From an uncultured Brachyspira sp. (GTDB taxonomy: Bacteria > Spirochaetota > Brachyspiria > Brachyspirales > Brachyspiraceae), in the NCBI GenBank assembly GCA_934725525.1, contig CAKVCG010000118.1:1-5432 (forward strand): a stretch of 5,432 nt of DNA, in the 5' to 3' direction. Each line of letters begins with the position of its first letter. Position 1 is the first letter of the stretch. Shown here in pieces: positions 1 through 5,432 of this stretch. The notes below the pieces were generated by a model, which was given only the letters and a program-made list of their open reading frames with translations, did no database searches and had not been told where the DNA came from. Position numbers and translations under genes: made by a program.

Positions 1-1301
1 AAACAGTCCGCTAAATCCCAAACTAAATCAACTTTTAAAACTGAGCCTAAAAGTATAAAGCCAACGACAAGGACTGCGTAAACTTTTACGGCTTTTGCTC
101 CGAATAAATATTTAACATTCTGCTCTCCAAAGAAATACCAACCTATTATCGTGGTAAAAGCGAAGAAAAGCAAACAAATAGCCACAAATACTACTCCAAA
201 GAAACCGAATCCCATTTTAAAAGCTTCTTGAGGCAATCCAATTCCTTTTAACATTTCTGGAATAAGACTTGCAGACTCTAAAGGATATACTTGATTTTGC
301 AATATGCCAGAAGTTAATACTACAAAAGCGGTTAAATTAAGAACTACAAAAGTGTCAATAAATACGCCTATCATGGCTACCGCTCCTTGTTCGCAAGGAT
401 GTTTAACTTTTGCCAATGCATGAGCATGAGGCGTAGAACCCATACCGGCTTCGTTTGAAAATAATCCTCTTGCAACTCCGTATCTCATAGCCTGCTGAAC
501 TCCAATGCCCAATCCTCCTCCTATAACCGCTTGAGGATTAAAAGCGGAGGTAAATATTAAAACTATCGAGCTTGGAAGATTCTTAATATTCATTATTAAA
601 ATTATTACAGAACCTATGATATAGAATAAAGCCATTATAGGAACGGTTTTTTCGGCAAATGACGCTATTCTTTTTATGCCTCCTATAAATATAAAAGCAG
701 CTACCAAAGCGCATGCTATACCAATCCATAGAGGCTTAATTTGAGGAAATGCGTTAGCAAAAGCTCCGCTAATAGAGTTTGATTGCACCATATTTCCCAT
801 AAAACCTAAAGCGAGTATTATAAATATAGCAAATAAACCCGCTAAAAATTTACCGAAAGGACCTTTGAATGCGGCTTCTATATAATAAGCTGGACCACCT
901 ATTACATGTCCGTCTTCGGCTGTCGTCTTATATTTTTGAGCTAAAGAAGCTTCTACAAATATAGTAGCCATGCCAAAAAACGCCGCCATCCACATCCAAA
1001 ATATGGCGCCAGGACCTCCATACATTAAGGCTGTAGCCGCGCCTGCCAAATTGCCCGTTCCCACTTGAGCCGCTATTGCGGTTGCTAAAGACTGAAAAGA
1101 ACTCATTCCTTCTTTGCCCGCCGCTTTTCCTCTCAATGAGAGTCCGCCAAATGTTCTGTTCCAGCCGTCTTTAAACTTTGCGATTTGAACAAATTTCAAC
1201 CTAATGGTGAAATATATTCCCGTTCCGCATAGTAAAAATAGCAGAGCAGAACCCCATAAAAAACCGTTGATTTTTCCGACAATACTTGAAATAATGTCCA
1301 T
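1..1301 (-). CDS. Sodium:alanine/glycine symporter, AGCS family (3' end cut off by window edge)
   Basis: This is an inner-membrane amino-acid carrier that takes up small neutral amino acids (alanine, glycine) with sodium. The frame is open from an ATG at 1301-1299 to the left edge without a stop, giving 433 residues; family members usually have about 450-480, so only a short C-terminal piece is missing. Family marks are VGTGN at residues 80-84, the signature GGPGAIFWMWMAAFFG at 95-110, FSNEAGMGST at 281-290 with PHAHA following, and GWYFFGEQ at 387-394. About ten hydrophobic segments are visible (for example near residues 14-33, 98-118, 151-170, 191-208, 220-238, 305-331, 363-384 and 405-422), as expected for this LeuT-fold family. 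The start is supported by GGAG at 1311-1308, six bases from the ATG, and by a typical N-terminus. It lies 133 bases after grdD, beyond a strong terminator. Glycine as main substrate is inferred from the neighbouring grd genes. Relatives are called alsT, agcS or dagA; the sequence does not choose a symbol. Confidence 0.95.
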   Translation of the reverse strand, partial: MDIISSIVGKINGFLWGSALLFLLCGTGIYFTIRLKFVQIAKFKDGWNRTFGGLSLRGKAAGKEGMSSFQSLATAIAAQVGTGNLAGAATALMYGGPGAIFWMWMAAFFGMATIFVEASLAQKYKTTAEDGHVIGGPAYYIEAAFKGPFGKFLAGLFAIFIILALGFMGNMVQSNSISGAFANAFPQIKPLWIGIACALVAAFIFIGGIKRIASFAEKTVPIMALFYIIGSVIILIMNIKNLPSSIVLIFTSAFNPQAVIGGGLGIGVQQAMRYGVARGLFSNEAGMGSTPHAHALAKVKHPCEQGAVAMIGVFIDTFVVLNLTAFVVLTSGILQNQVYPLESASLIPEMLKGIGLPQEAFKMGFGFFGVVFVAICLLFFAFTTIIGWYFFGEQNVKYLFGAKAVKVYAVLVVGFILLGSVLKVDLVWDLADC

Positions 1302-1326
1302 AAAATACTCCTTTTAATTAAATTTT

Positions 1327-1355
1327 TTTATAAAAAAACGGAATCTATTATACAA
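1327..1355 (-). promoter_or_regulatory. Possible weak promoter for the AGCS symporter gene, overlapping the terminator
   Basis: On the minus strand TTGTAT (1355-1350) and TATAAA (1332-1327) are separated by exactly 17 bases, with a predicted start near 1320 and the symporter Shine-Dalgarno sequence just after it. The -10 matches the sigma-70 consensus in five of six bases but the -35 in only three. The -35 lies in the 3' arm of the terminator hairpin and the -10 straddles the end of its T-tract, within a perfect palindrome of seven T, AT and seven A (1338-1323). Such AT-rich DNA gives promoter-like matches by chance, so this is a candidate only. It would explain how a gene lying only 30 bases after a strong terminator is expressed. 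Confidence 0.35.
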
Positions 1356-1374
1356 ATATGCATAATAAATTCCG
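1332..1374 (-). terminator. Strong rho-independent terminator after grdD
   Basis: The minus-strand transcript can form a 16-bp stem between 1374-1359 and 1354-1339, with only two G-U wobbles and no mismatch, closed by a four-base loop (UAUU, 1358-1355). Seven U follow directly (1338-1332). The base of the stem is G-C rich (CGGAA paired with UUCCG), as expected for an intrinsic terminator. It lies 60 bases after the grdD stop codon and should end most grd transcription before the symporter gene. On the plus strand the two wobbles become A-C mismatches and the following T-run (1378-1382) is shorter and offset, so plus-strand activity would be weaker. Confidence 0.88.
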
Positions 1375-1377
1375 TCC

Positions 1378-1399
1378 TTTTTACAGTAAAAATTACCGT
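1378..1399. repeat. Operator-like dyad upstream of the terminator
   Basis: On the plus strand TTTTTAC (1378-1384) and GTAAAAA (1386-1392) are a perfect 7-bp inverted repeat around one central A. The right part overlaps a second, imperfect inverted repeat, ACAGTAA (1383-1389) with TTACCGT (1393-1399), whose single mismatch is a G-U pair in the minus-strand RNA. The perfect dyad has the form of a small operator but matches no regulator site I can name. Given the AT-rich setting it may be chance or an accessory part of the terminator. Confidence 0.3.
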
Positions 1400-1434
1400 T
1401 AATGTATGTCTCGGCTAAACTATTCAATCTTAAA

Positions 1435-2607
1435 CTAAGATATAAATCCGCCTTTTTTCAAAATGCCTTCTGCATTTTCTTTATTTTTCTCGCTCACTAA
1501 TATTATAGGACCTGTGCATCCCATACCCGATTCGGCGTAAATTCCGTTTCCCATAACTAAATCAACGGCTGAATCTAAATCCATAACTTCAATGCCAGAT
1601 ATTTGAGCCGTTACAACTTCTTTTTCGACTTTAGGCTTGCTTTCGCCTCCTGCCGAAGCCGTTTTTGGTTTCAAACTTTCCAATATGGAATCGAAACCAA
1701 ATTTTTTAACCTCTTCTTCCTCTTTATTCATAACGGATATAATATTCCCGTTTATGCATTGATAAGCGTATTCTATAGCTCCCGCTATAACATTGCTGCC
1801 AGAAGCTCTCGATATAATAAATATAGGCATCGTAAAACCGAAACCTATTCCCGGTCCGTATCCGTATCCTATAGCCTCGTAACTTCCTCCGCTATTGAAA
1901 GAAGAAAACATTTTTATAAGTATATTTCCCGTAAGAGAATCGCAAACTACAATATCAACTGCTCCAGTTATTAAGTCGTTTCCTCTTAAAACTGCTCCGC
2001 CGTCCACTCTATTTGAAGCCCCGAATTTTATATTATATCCGTTTGAAGCCAAATCTTTTAAAGCCCTTTCTACTGTGCGGGCGGAATCTATATTTAATAT
2101 TCCTACCGTAGGCTCTTCTATTCCGCAAGCTTTAGCGGTAATTATTCCATATACGGCATTCTTAAACATAGCCTGCTCTCTTATAGTAGCCGAAGTTCCC
2201 GTAGTCGTGGCAATAAAAGTCTCTTTACCGTTAGCTTGAGATATAACTCTGCCAACCGTAGATACGCCTATAGGAAAAGGATAATGCATAGTAACGCATG
2301 CATCAAGCTCTCCTTTTTTAAGCATCTCTTCCATTATTTTATGGGCTTTTTCATCGCAATCGGTTTCTATAGTTTTTAATCCCGAATTATTTTTTTCGCC
2401 TATTAAAATAACTTCCACATTCTTATTTCTGCTCATAGCGATAACGCCGCCTAAAGATACCGCTTCAGCTCCATGTTCGCTTCCTCTATTGGTTATGCCG
2501 ACTACAACTTTTTTGCCAAATTGTCCAGTTTCCAAAGCGTTTGCAAGAGAGAGAAAAGTCTCCCCTATCATAGATTTTACCAAAGAATTATTAGAAGGAT
2601 TACTCAT
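1435..2607 (-). CDS. grdD: Glycine/sarcosine/betaine reductase complex protein C, alpha subunit (GrdD)
   Basis: GrdD is the PlsX-like subunit of cytoplasmic protein C. With GrdC it phosphorolyses the protein-bound acetyl thioester and releases acetyl phosphate for ATP synthesis. The product has 390 residues, the usual size. The PlsX-like part includes DIVVCDSLTGNILIKM at residues 218-233 and a glycine-rich stretch GYGYGPGIGFGF at 247-258. A charged, Ala/Pro/Lys-rich linker (about 312-335) leads to a C-terminal segment with GMGCTGP. Its Cys364 corresponds to the active-site thiol reported as Cys359 in Eubacterium acidaminophilum GrdD; Cys104 (in LDACVTMHYP) is likely the second conserved cysteine. 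The ATG at 2607-2605 is fixed by an unusually complete Shine-Dalgarno sequence six bases upstream. It starts 12 bases after the grdC stop, so the two are co-transcribed and probably translated together, as fits two subunits of one enzyme. It ends in TAG, where the family normally ends (GGFI), so amber readthrough is not suggested. Confidence 0.97.
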   Translation of the reverse strand: MSNPSNNSLVKSMIGETFLSLANALETGQFGKKVVVGITNRGSEHGAEAVSLGGVIAMSRNKNVEVILIGEKNNSGLKTIETDCDEKAHKIMEEMLKKGELDACVTMHYPFPIGVSTVGRVISQANGKETFIATTTGTSATIREQAMFKNAVYGIITAKACGIEEPTVGILNIDSARTVERALKDLASNGYNIKFGASNRVDGGAVLRGNDLITGAVDIVVCDSLTGNILIKMFSSFNSGGSYEAIGYGYGPGIGFGFTMPIFIISRASGSNVIAGAIEYAYQCINGNIISVMNKEEEEVKKFGFDSILESLKPKTASAGGESKPKVEKEVVTAQISGIEVMDLDSAVDLVMGNGIYAESGMGCTGPIILVSEKNKENAEGILKKGGFIS

Positions 2608-2613
2608 TATAAT

Positions 2614-2622
2614 ACCTCCTTA
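2614..2622 (-). promoter_or_regulatory. grdD ribosome binding site fused to the grdC stop codon
   Basis: Reading the minus strand from 2622, TAAGGAGGT contains the grdC stop codon TAA (2622-2620) and a complete Shine-Dalgarno sequence AAGGAGGT (2621-2614), followed by six bases and the grdD ATG. All nine bases can pair with the usual end of bacterial 16S rRNA. A ribosome terminating on grdC sits on the grdD binding site, which favours coupled translation and near-equal output of the two protein C subunits. The coupling is inference; the overlap is seen directly. Confidence 0.9.
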
Positions 2623-4206
2623 TTCGCCCAACATACTTTTAGCAAAATCTTTCATCGCGTTTGCTATAAGTTTATTAACTTCTTCTTTTGAAATTCCTTT
2701 GCTTCCGCCTTTATCTCCGCTATTTTTTTCTATTATAACCGATATTCCGTCAAAAAGATTTGTCATTCTTCCCAAGAATAAAGAACCTTTGCCAATTAAC
2801 ATTATACGATTAACTTTACCCGACATAATATCGTCTATAGCGTATCCTAAATAAGGCACTCCAGAAGGAATATGCCCTTGAGTAGGAGCCCAACCCGACA
2901 TACCATGCTTTTCGACAAATTCGGCTAATTGACTTCTTTCTATATCGCCTTTTTTAACTCCGATTGCCGCTATCATTTTATAATTTGCCTCTGGAACATC
3001 TCCCGCTCCAGCAGGTTTAGTGACATCGGGATTTTGCATTTCAACGGTATATTTATCAATATCGGTAATCTTTAAATTCGCTTTTTCTAAAGGATTTACG
3101 ACTAAAGAATTCATAACCGCTTGAGGCGCGCTTCCCGTAGAAACGGTATGCTTTCCGAGTAAATCCGTTCTAATAGCTGGATGTATTCCGTCATTTTCGC
3201 TTATTAAAATAGCAAAAGCCCCCAATATGTCTTCAATAATAGGAAGATTTTTACCAACATGGCTCTTTCCGTTCATACCCAATTTAGCCGTAGCCCCGCC
3301 AGCGACTATTACCACATTTTTATAAGAACCAGATTTAACCAACGAAGCCGCCGTAACTAAAGCATGCGAAGGAGCTGCGCAAAATCCTCTTATATCGAAG
3401 CCTGTAGTATTTGGAATTCCAGCAATTTCTGCTACGCTTTTTGCAAAATTACCGCCTCCTCTTTGATTCATATCTCCGCAAGCCTCTTCGGAACATTCTA
3501 TAACCAAATCTATACTTGAAGCGTCTATATTTTTCTTTCTTACTAGTTCTTTTAACGCCATAACGCCAGAAGCTTTTACCGCTAAATTTTCAAACATAAC
3601 ATGAGCGCTTAAATTAATATCCACATCATGCGCTCTCTTTATACATCCTACCAATTTTTCATTAAAATAAAGCCCTTCGGCATGTTCTTCTTTCAATAAT
3701 TTCTCTATATCGGCTATTTTAGTTTCGCATTTAATGTTCGCAAGTTCTTTATTCAAATCCTCTTCGCTTTTGAATTTGGATTCTTTGGAAATATAAGCTT
3801 CTTTCATTTTCTTTTCAAATTCCGCTTCTAAATATACAAGCTCAAAAGAATCCGCTATTTTCATCATAAATATAAATTCGTCTTCGGAAAATATTTCTCC
3901 AAATTTGCCGTTTCTATCGCCTTTATGAGGAACTCCTATCCAGCTTCCGCCCGCTTTTTTAACTTCTTCGGAACACTGACTTGCTAATTTTTTTAATTCT
4001 TCAGGATGAAGATTGCCAATATAAGTCTGATTGGGAGCGTAATTAACGACATCGTCAAAACTTCTTAAATATTTTTTTATATCCTTCAAATATTGCGAAT
4101 TAGGATTAACTTCTCTTTCAACCGTTTGCGTAGTCCCGTTATTTATAACCATATCGGGCGCGTGAACTATAGCGTAAGCGGCCGCTTTTAATACAGCATA
4201 ACTCAT
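2620..4206 (-). CDS. grdC: Glycine/sarcosine/betaine reductase complex protein C, beta subunit (GrdC)
   Basis: GrdC is the larger subunit of cytoplasmic protein C. It resembles the ketoacyl-ACP synthase III (FabH)/thiolase fold. In the family it takes the carboxymethyl group from selenoprotein GrdA and, with GrdD, forms an acetyl thioester that is released as acetyl phosphate. The product has 528 residues, close to the usual length of a little over 510. The N-terminus VLKAAAYAIVHAPDMVINNG followed by TTQTVERE, and YAPNQTYIGN at 56-65, are typical of GrdC. A lysine/glutamate-rich stretch lies at about 128-185. The condensing-enzyme core shows GGGNFAKSVAEIAGIP at 250-265 and GFCAAPSHAL at 274-283, with Cys276 in the position of the active-site nucleophile; His445 in TQGHIPSG is a candidate catalytic histidine. 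The tail from about 497 is glycine-rich and then charged and helical. The ATG is supported by GGAG at 4216-4213, six bases upstream. Protein C is shared by glycine, sarcosine and betaine reductases, so GrdC itself does not reveal the substrate. Confidence 0.97.
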   Translation of the reverse strand: MSYAVLKAAAYAIVHAPDMVINNGTTQTVEREVNPNSQYLKDIKKYLRSFDDVVNYAPNQTYIGNLHPEELKKLASQCSEEVKKAGGSWIGVPHKGDRNGKFGEIFSEDEFIFMMKIADSFELVYLEAEFEKKMKEAYISKESKFKSEEDLNKELANIKCETKIADIEKLLKEEHAEGLYFNEKLVGCIKRAHDVDINLSAHVMFENLAVKASGVMALKELVRKKNIDASSIDLVIECSEEACGDMNQRGGGNFAKSVAEIAGIPNTTGFDIRGFCAAPSHALVTAASLVKSGSYKNVVIVAGGATAKLGMNGKSHVGKNLPIIEDILGAFAILISENDGIHPAIRTDLLGKHTVSTGSAPQAVMNSLVVNPLEKANLKITDIDKYTVEMQNPDVTKPAGAGDVPEANYKMIAAIGVKKGDIERSQLAEFVEKHGMSGWAPTQGHIPSGVPYLGYAIDDIMSGKVNRIMLIGKGSLFLGRMTNLFDGISVIIEKNSGDKGGSKGISKEEVNKLIANAMKDFAKSMLGE

Positions 4207-4230
4207 TTTTTACTCCGTTTATTTTTTTAA

Positions 4231-4259
4231 ATTATATATTAAAATAGGGACAATTTCAA
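4231..4259 (-). promoter_or_regulatory. Internal sigma-70-type promoter for grdC-grdD
   Basis: On the minus strand TTGAAA (4259-4254, five of six consensus bases) and TATAAT (4236-4231, all six) are separated by exactly 17 bases. The predicted start is near 4224, leaving a leader of about 18 bases that contains the grdC Shine-Dalgarno sequence (4216-4213). The -35 box overlaps the loop and 3' arm of the preceding hairpin. If active, it would let protein C genes be transcribed apart from grdB. No start site is known here and the DNA is AT-rich, so it remains a prediction, though a better match than the candidate upstream of the symporter gene. Confidence 0.55.
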
Positions 4260-4284
4260 TCAACAAAGTATCAAAATTGCCCCT
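4246..4284 (-). terminator. Intercistronic hairpin between grdB and grdC (attenuator or processing element)
   Basis: The minus-strand RNA can form an 11-bp stem, AGGGGCAAUUU (4284-4274) with AAAUUGUCCCU (4256-4246), with one G-U wobble and a 17-base loop. It starts 11 bases after the grdB stop codon. The bases that follow are AUUUUAAUAU, a broken U-tract, so this would be at most a weak or partial terminator. Alternatives are a block to 3' exonucleases that protects grdB mRNA, or a processing site. The G-U pair is an A-C mismatch on the plus strand, which suggests the minus-strand RNA is the functional form. Confidence 0.55.
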
Positions 4285-4295
4285 CGTTTTAATTA

Positions 4296-5432
4296 TTAAC
4301 TTTCAAAAACCGTTTGCGAGTCTACGGGAATAGTTAAAGCTTTTAACGCCCTTTCGACTAACGAACGTCTTAATTTTTTCTCATCTTCTTTAGTCAAATT
4401 TGGATTTCCTAAGGGATGAGGTATTGCAACGGCGGGAACTATTCTGTTAGCTCCAACCGTTAAAGATATAGGAACAATAGTGCAAATATGAACTACAGGA
4501 ATTCCCGTAGATTCTATCGCTTTTACCATCGTTGCACCGCAACGAGTGCAAGTTCCTCAGGTTGATGTCAATATAACGGCTTGAACTCCATCCTTAACCA
4601 AAGTTTGAGCAAATTCGGATGCAAAAGCCTTTGAATTTTTAACAGAAGTTCCGTTTCCTGTAGTGGTATAATAATAAGGATAAAGTTCGCCTATTTTACC
4701 TTCTTTTTCAAGGTCTTTTAATACATCGACTGGCAATACTCTATTTGGGTCTTGATTAGCGTAAGTAGGGTCATAACCTCCATGCGCAGTCTCGCCCATA
4801 TCGTTTATAGAATATCTGCCGTATTTTGAAGCCGAAGAAGATTCTATATGGTCGGGGTTTCCAGAAGGAACTATTCCTCCGCTAGTTACAAGCGCTATTT
4901 TAGCTTTAGTTATATCGGCAATAGCCTCTCCAGGAGTCACTCTATCGAAATCTGGCATAGGATATTCCGTAGAAAAAGCTTCGCTTTTAAGTTTCTTAAT
5001 AAGCATATCGACAGCCCTTTCGGCACCGTTTTTTTCTCTGAATAATACTTTACGAACGCCTCTTGCAATATATCCTTCTTCTTCCGAAGTGCCTATTTCC
5101 TCTTTATCAAGAATCTTTTTAGACAATTTAGCGATTTTCGGCAAAGCCTCTCTCATTCCAGCGGCGCTATTTTTTGTAGATATTATATAAACATCTTTTT
5201 TGAACATATCGGCTCCAGGATTTTCAATATACATTCCCGTAATTGCTGGAATTTTCAATTCGTCTTGCACCATCTTCGCTACAGTTCCGCAAGCCGTTCC
5301 ATAACGACCAGCGTTAAAAGCGGGACCCGCTATAACCAAATCTGGATTAAAGCTCTTAATCATATCCAAAACTTCTTTTTTAGCTTTCTCAAGATTTTCA
5401 TTAAAATAAGAATCTCCGCATATTACCGTTCC
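4296..5432 (-). CDS. grdB: Glycine reductase protein B, selenocysteine-containing subunit (GrdB), 5' end beyond window edge
   Basis: GrdB is the selenoprotein subunit of substrate-specific protein B. With the pyruvoyl protein GrdE, which binds glycine as a Schiff base, its selenol helps release ammonia and pass the carboxymethyl group to GrdA. Reading starts in frame at the right edge with GTVICGDSYF and runs 378 residues to TAA (4298-4296). AGPAFNAGRYGTACG lies at fragment residues 35-49 and TSGGIVPSGNPDHIESSSAS at 183-202. The redox centre is TSTUGTCTRCGATMVKAIE: the in-frame UGA at 4559-4557 is selenocysteine 292 of the fragment, with Cys295 (UxxC) and Cys298 following. The family has about 435 residues with selenocysteine near 350, so roughly 60 N-terminal residues are missing. 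A conventional gene caller would split this gene at UGA into a 270-residue piece with a false TTG start at 5369 and a 77-residue piece starting at 4529; both are one gene. Glycine rather than sarcosine or betaine (GrdF, GrdH paralogs) is favoured by the neighbouring AGCS transporter but not proven. Confidence 0.95.
4530..4556 (-). promoter_or_regulatory. Bacterial SECIS-like element directing UGA decoding in grdB
   Basis: Directly after the UGA, the RNA can fold in two ways. Fold A pairs UUGCAC (4551-4546) with GUGCAA (4537-4532): six perfect pairs and an eight-base loop. Fold B pairs CGUUGC (4544-4539) with GCAACG (4535-4530): six perfect pairs closing on the loop GGU (4538-4536). In fold B the GGU lies 19-21 bases after the UGA and is preceded by GUUGC. 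As I recall the E. coli fdhF element, its apical GGU, contacted by the elongation factor SelB, has the same spacing and a similar upstream stem. Bacterial SECIS elements lie in the coding sequence just after UGA, so position and form fit. The region also encodes the conserved GTCTRCGAT, so some likeness could come from protein constraint. Confidence 0.7.
4557..4559 (-). other. Selenocysteine codon (UGA) of grdB
   Basis: TGA on the minus strand interrupts an otherwise open grdB frame exactly where the family has selenocysteine (LTST-U-GTCTRCGATMV). The frame continues in phase on both sides and both sides match GrdB, so this is recoding and not a nonsense mutation. It implies that the host has selA, selB, selC and selD elsewhere. 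Confidence 0.95.

Noticed and set aside
1347..1352. TATAAT in the terminator 3' arm as a -10 box
   Set aside because: No acceptable -35 lies 16-18 bases upstream (ACGGAA and neighbours match poorly) and there is no correctly spaced extended -10; the motif is explained by the stem pairing.
1302..1434. Glycine riboswitch before the symporter gene
   Set aside because: The 133-base junction is short, AT-rich and mostly taken up by the terminator and dyad; I see no paired G-rich glycine aptamer cores.
1435..1437. Amber TAG at the end of grdD as a pyrrolysine codon
   Set aside because: The protein already ends at the normal family C-terminus and the next in-frame stop comes only four codons later.
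1603..2854. Plus-strand open frames at 1603-1974, 1895-2239, 2473-2691 and 2489-2854
   Set aside because: All lie opposite grdD and grdC, lack convincing ribosome sites and resemble no protein; they are shadows of the codon pattern on the other strand.
4296..4529. A separate 77-residue protein starting at ATG 4529
   Set aside because: It is the C-terminal part of GrdB after selenocysteine. The frame continues through the UGA and upstream codons encode the conserved GTCTRCGAT; no ribosome site precedes the ATG.
4848..5045. Plus-strand open frame of 65 codons opposite grdB
   Set aside because: Antisense shadow of grdB, with a low-complexity Ser/Phe-rich translation and no supporting signals.
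5367..5369. TTG at 5369-5367 as the start of grdB
   Set aside because: The frame stays open for another 21 codons to the window edge and those codons encode typical GrdB sequence (GTVICGDSYF), so the true start is outside the window.
4296..5432. grdB as a pseudogene with a nonsense mutation
   Set aside because: The stop is UGA at the known selenocysteine position, followed by a SECIS-like hairpin; the rest of the gene is intact.
1..5432. Mobile elements, CRISPR arrays, tRNA or rRNA genes, or an undescribed defence system
   Set aside because: No repeats in array form, transposase-like frames, tRNA-like folds or unknown genes were seen; nearly all of the window is taken up by four recognisable metabolic and transport genes.

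Overview
The window carries the tail end of a glycine reductase operon. Four genes, all on the minus strand, read from right to left: grdB (its 5' part lies beyond the right edge), grdC, grdD, and a sodium:alanine/glycine symporter of the AGCS family whose 3' end lies beyond the left edge. The DNA is low in G+C (sampled lines run about 30-40 %), rich in ATA (Ile) and AGA (Arg) codons, and every complete gene start has a good Shine-Dalgarno sequence. Glycine reductase is an oxygen-sensitive selenoprotein system of amino-acid-fermenting anaerobes (clostridia, some spirochaetes such as Treponema and Brachyspira, and others). The host is therefore very probably a selenocysteine-using anaerobe of this kind; the sequence does not settle the phylum.

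Layout, in transcription order: 5432-4296 grdB with an in-frame UGA (4559-4557) decoded as selenocysteine and a SECIS-like hairpin just after it; 4295-4207 an 89-base junction with an 11-bp hairpin and a good internal sigma-70-type promoter; 4206-2620 grdC; a 12-base junction in which the grdC stop codon forms part of the grdD Shine-Dalgarno sequence; 2607-1435 grdD; 1434-1302 a junction with an operator-like dyad and a very strong intrinsic terminator; 1301-1 the AGCS symporter. The window is densely coded, with no gene-free stretch above 300 bases.

How the genes work together (established for the family): the symporter would import glycine with sodium. Protein B (GrdB plus the pyruvoyl protein GrdE) activates glycine and passes a carboxymethyl group to the selenoprotein GrdA. 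Protein C (GrdC plus GrdD) turns this into a protein-bound acetyl thioester and releases acetyl phosphate, which acetate kinase uses to make ATP. Thioredoxin and its reductase supply electrons. The genes grdE, grdA, trxA and trxB are not in the window and would be expected upstream of grdB, to the right.

The pathway is known, and I see no undescribed system here. The points worth a second look are at the RNA/regulatory level: two mutually exclusive folds for the SECIS element, an internal promoter overlapping a terminator-like hairpin between grdB and grdC, and a similar terminator/promoter overlap between grdD and the symporter gene.
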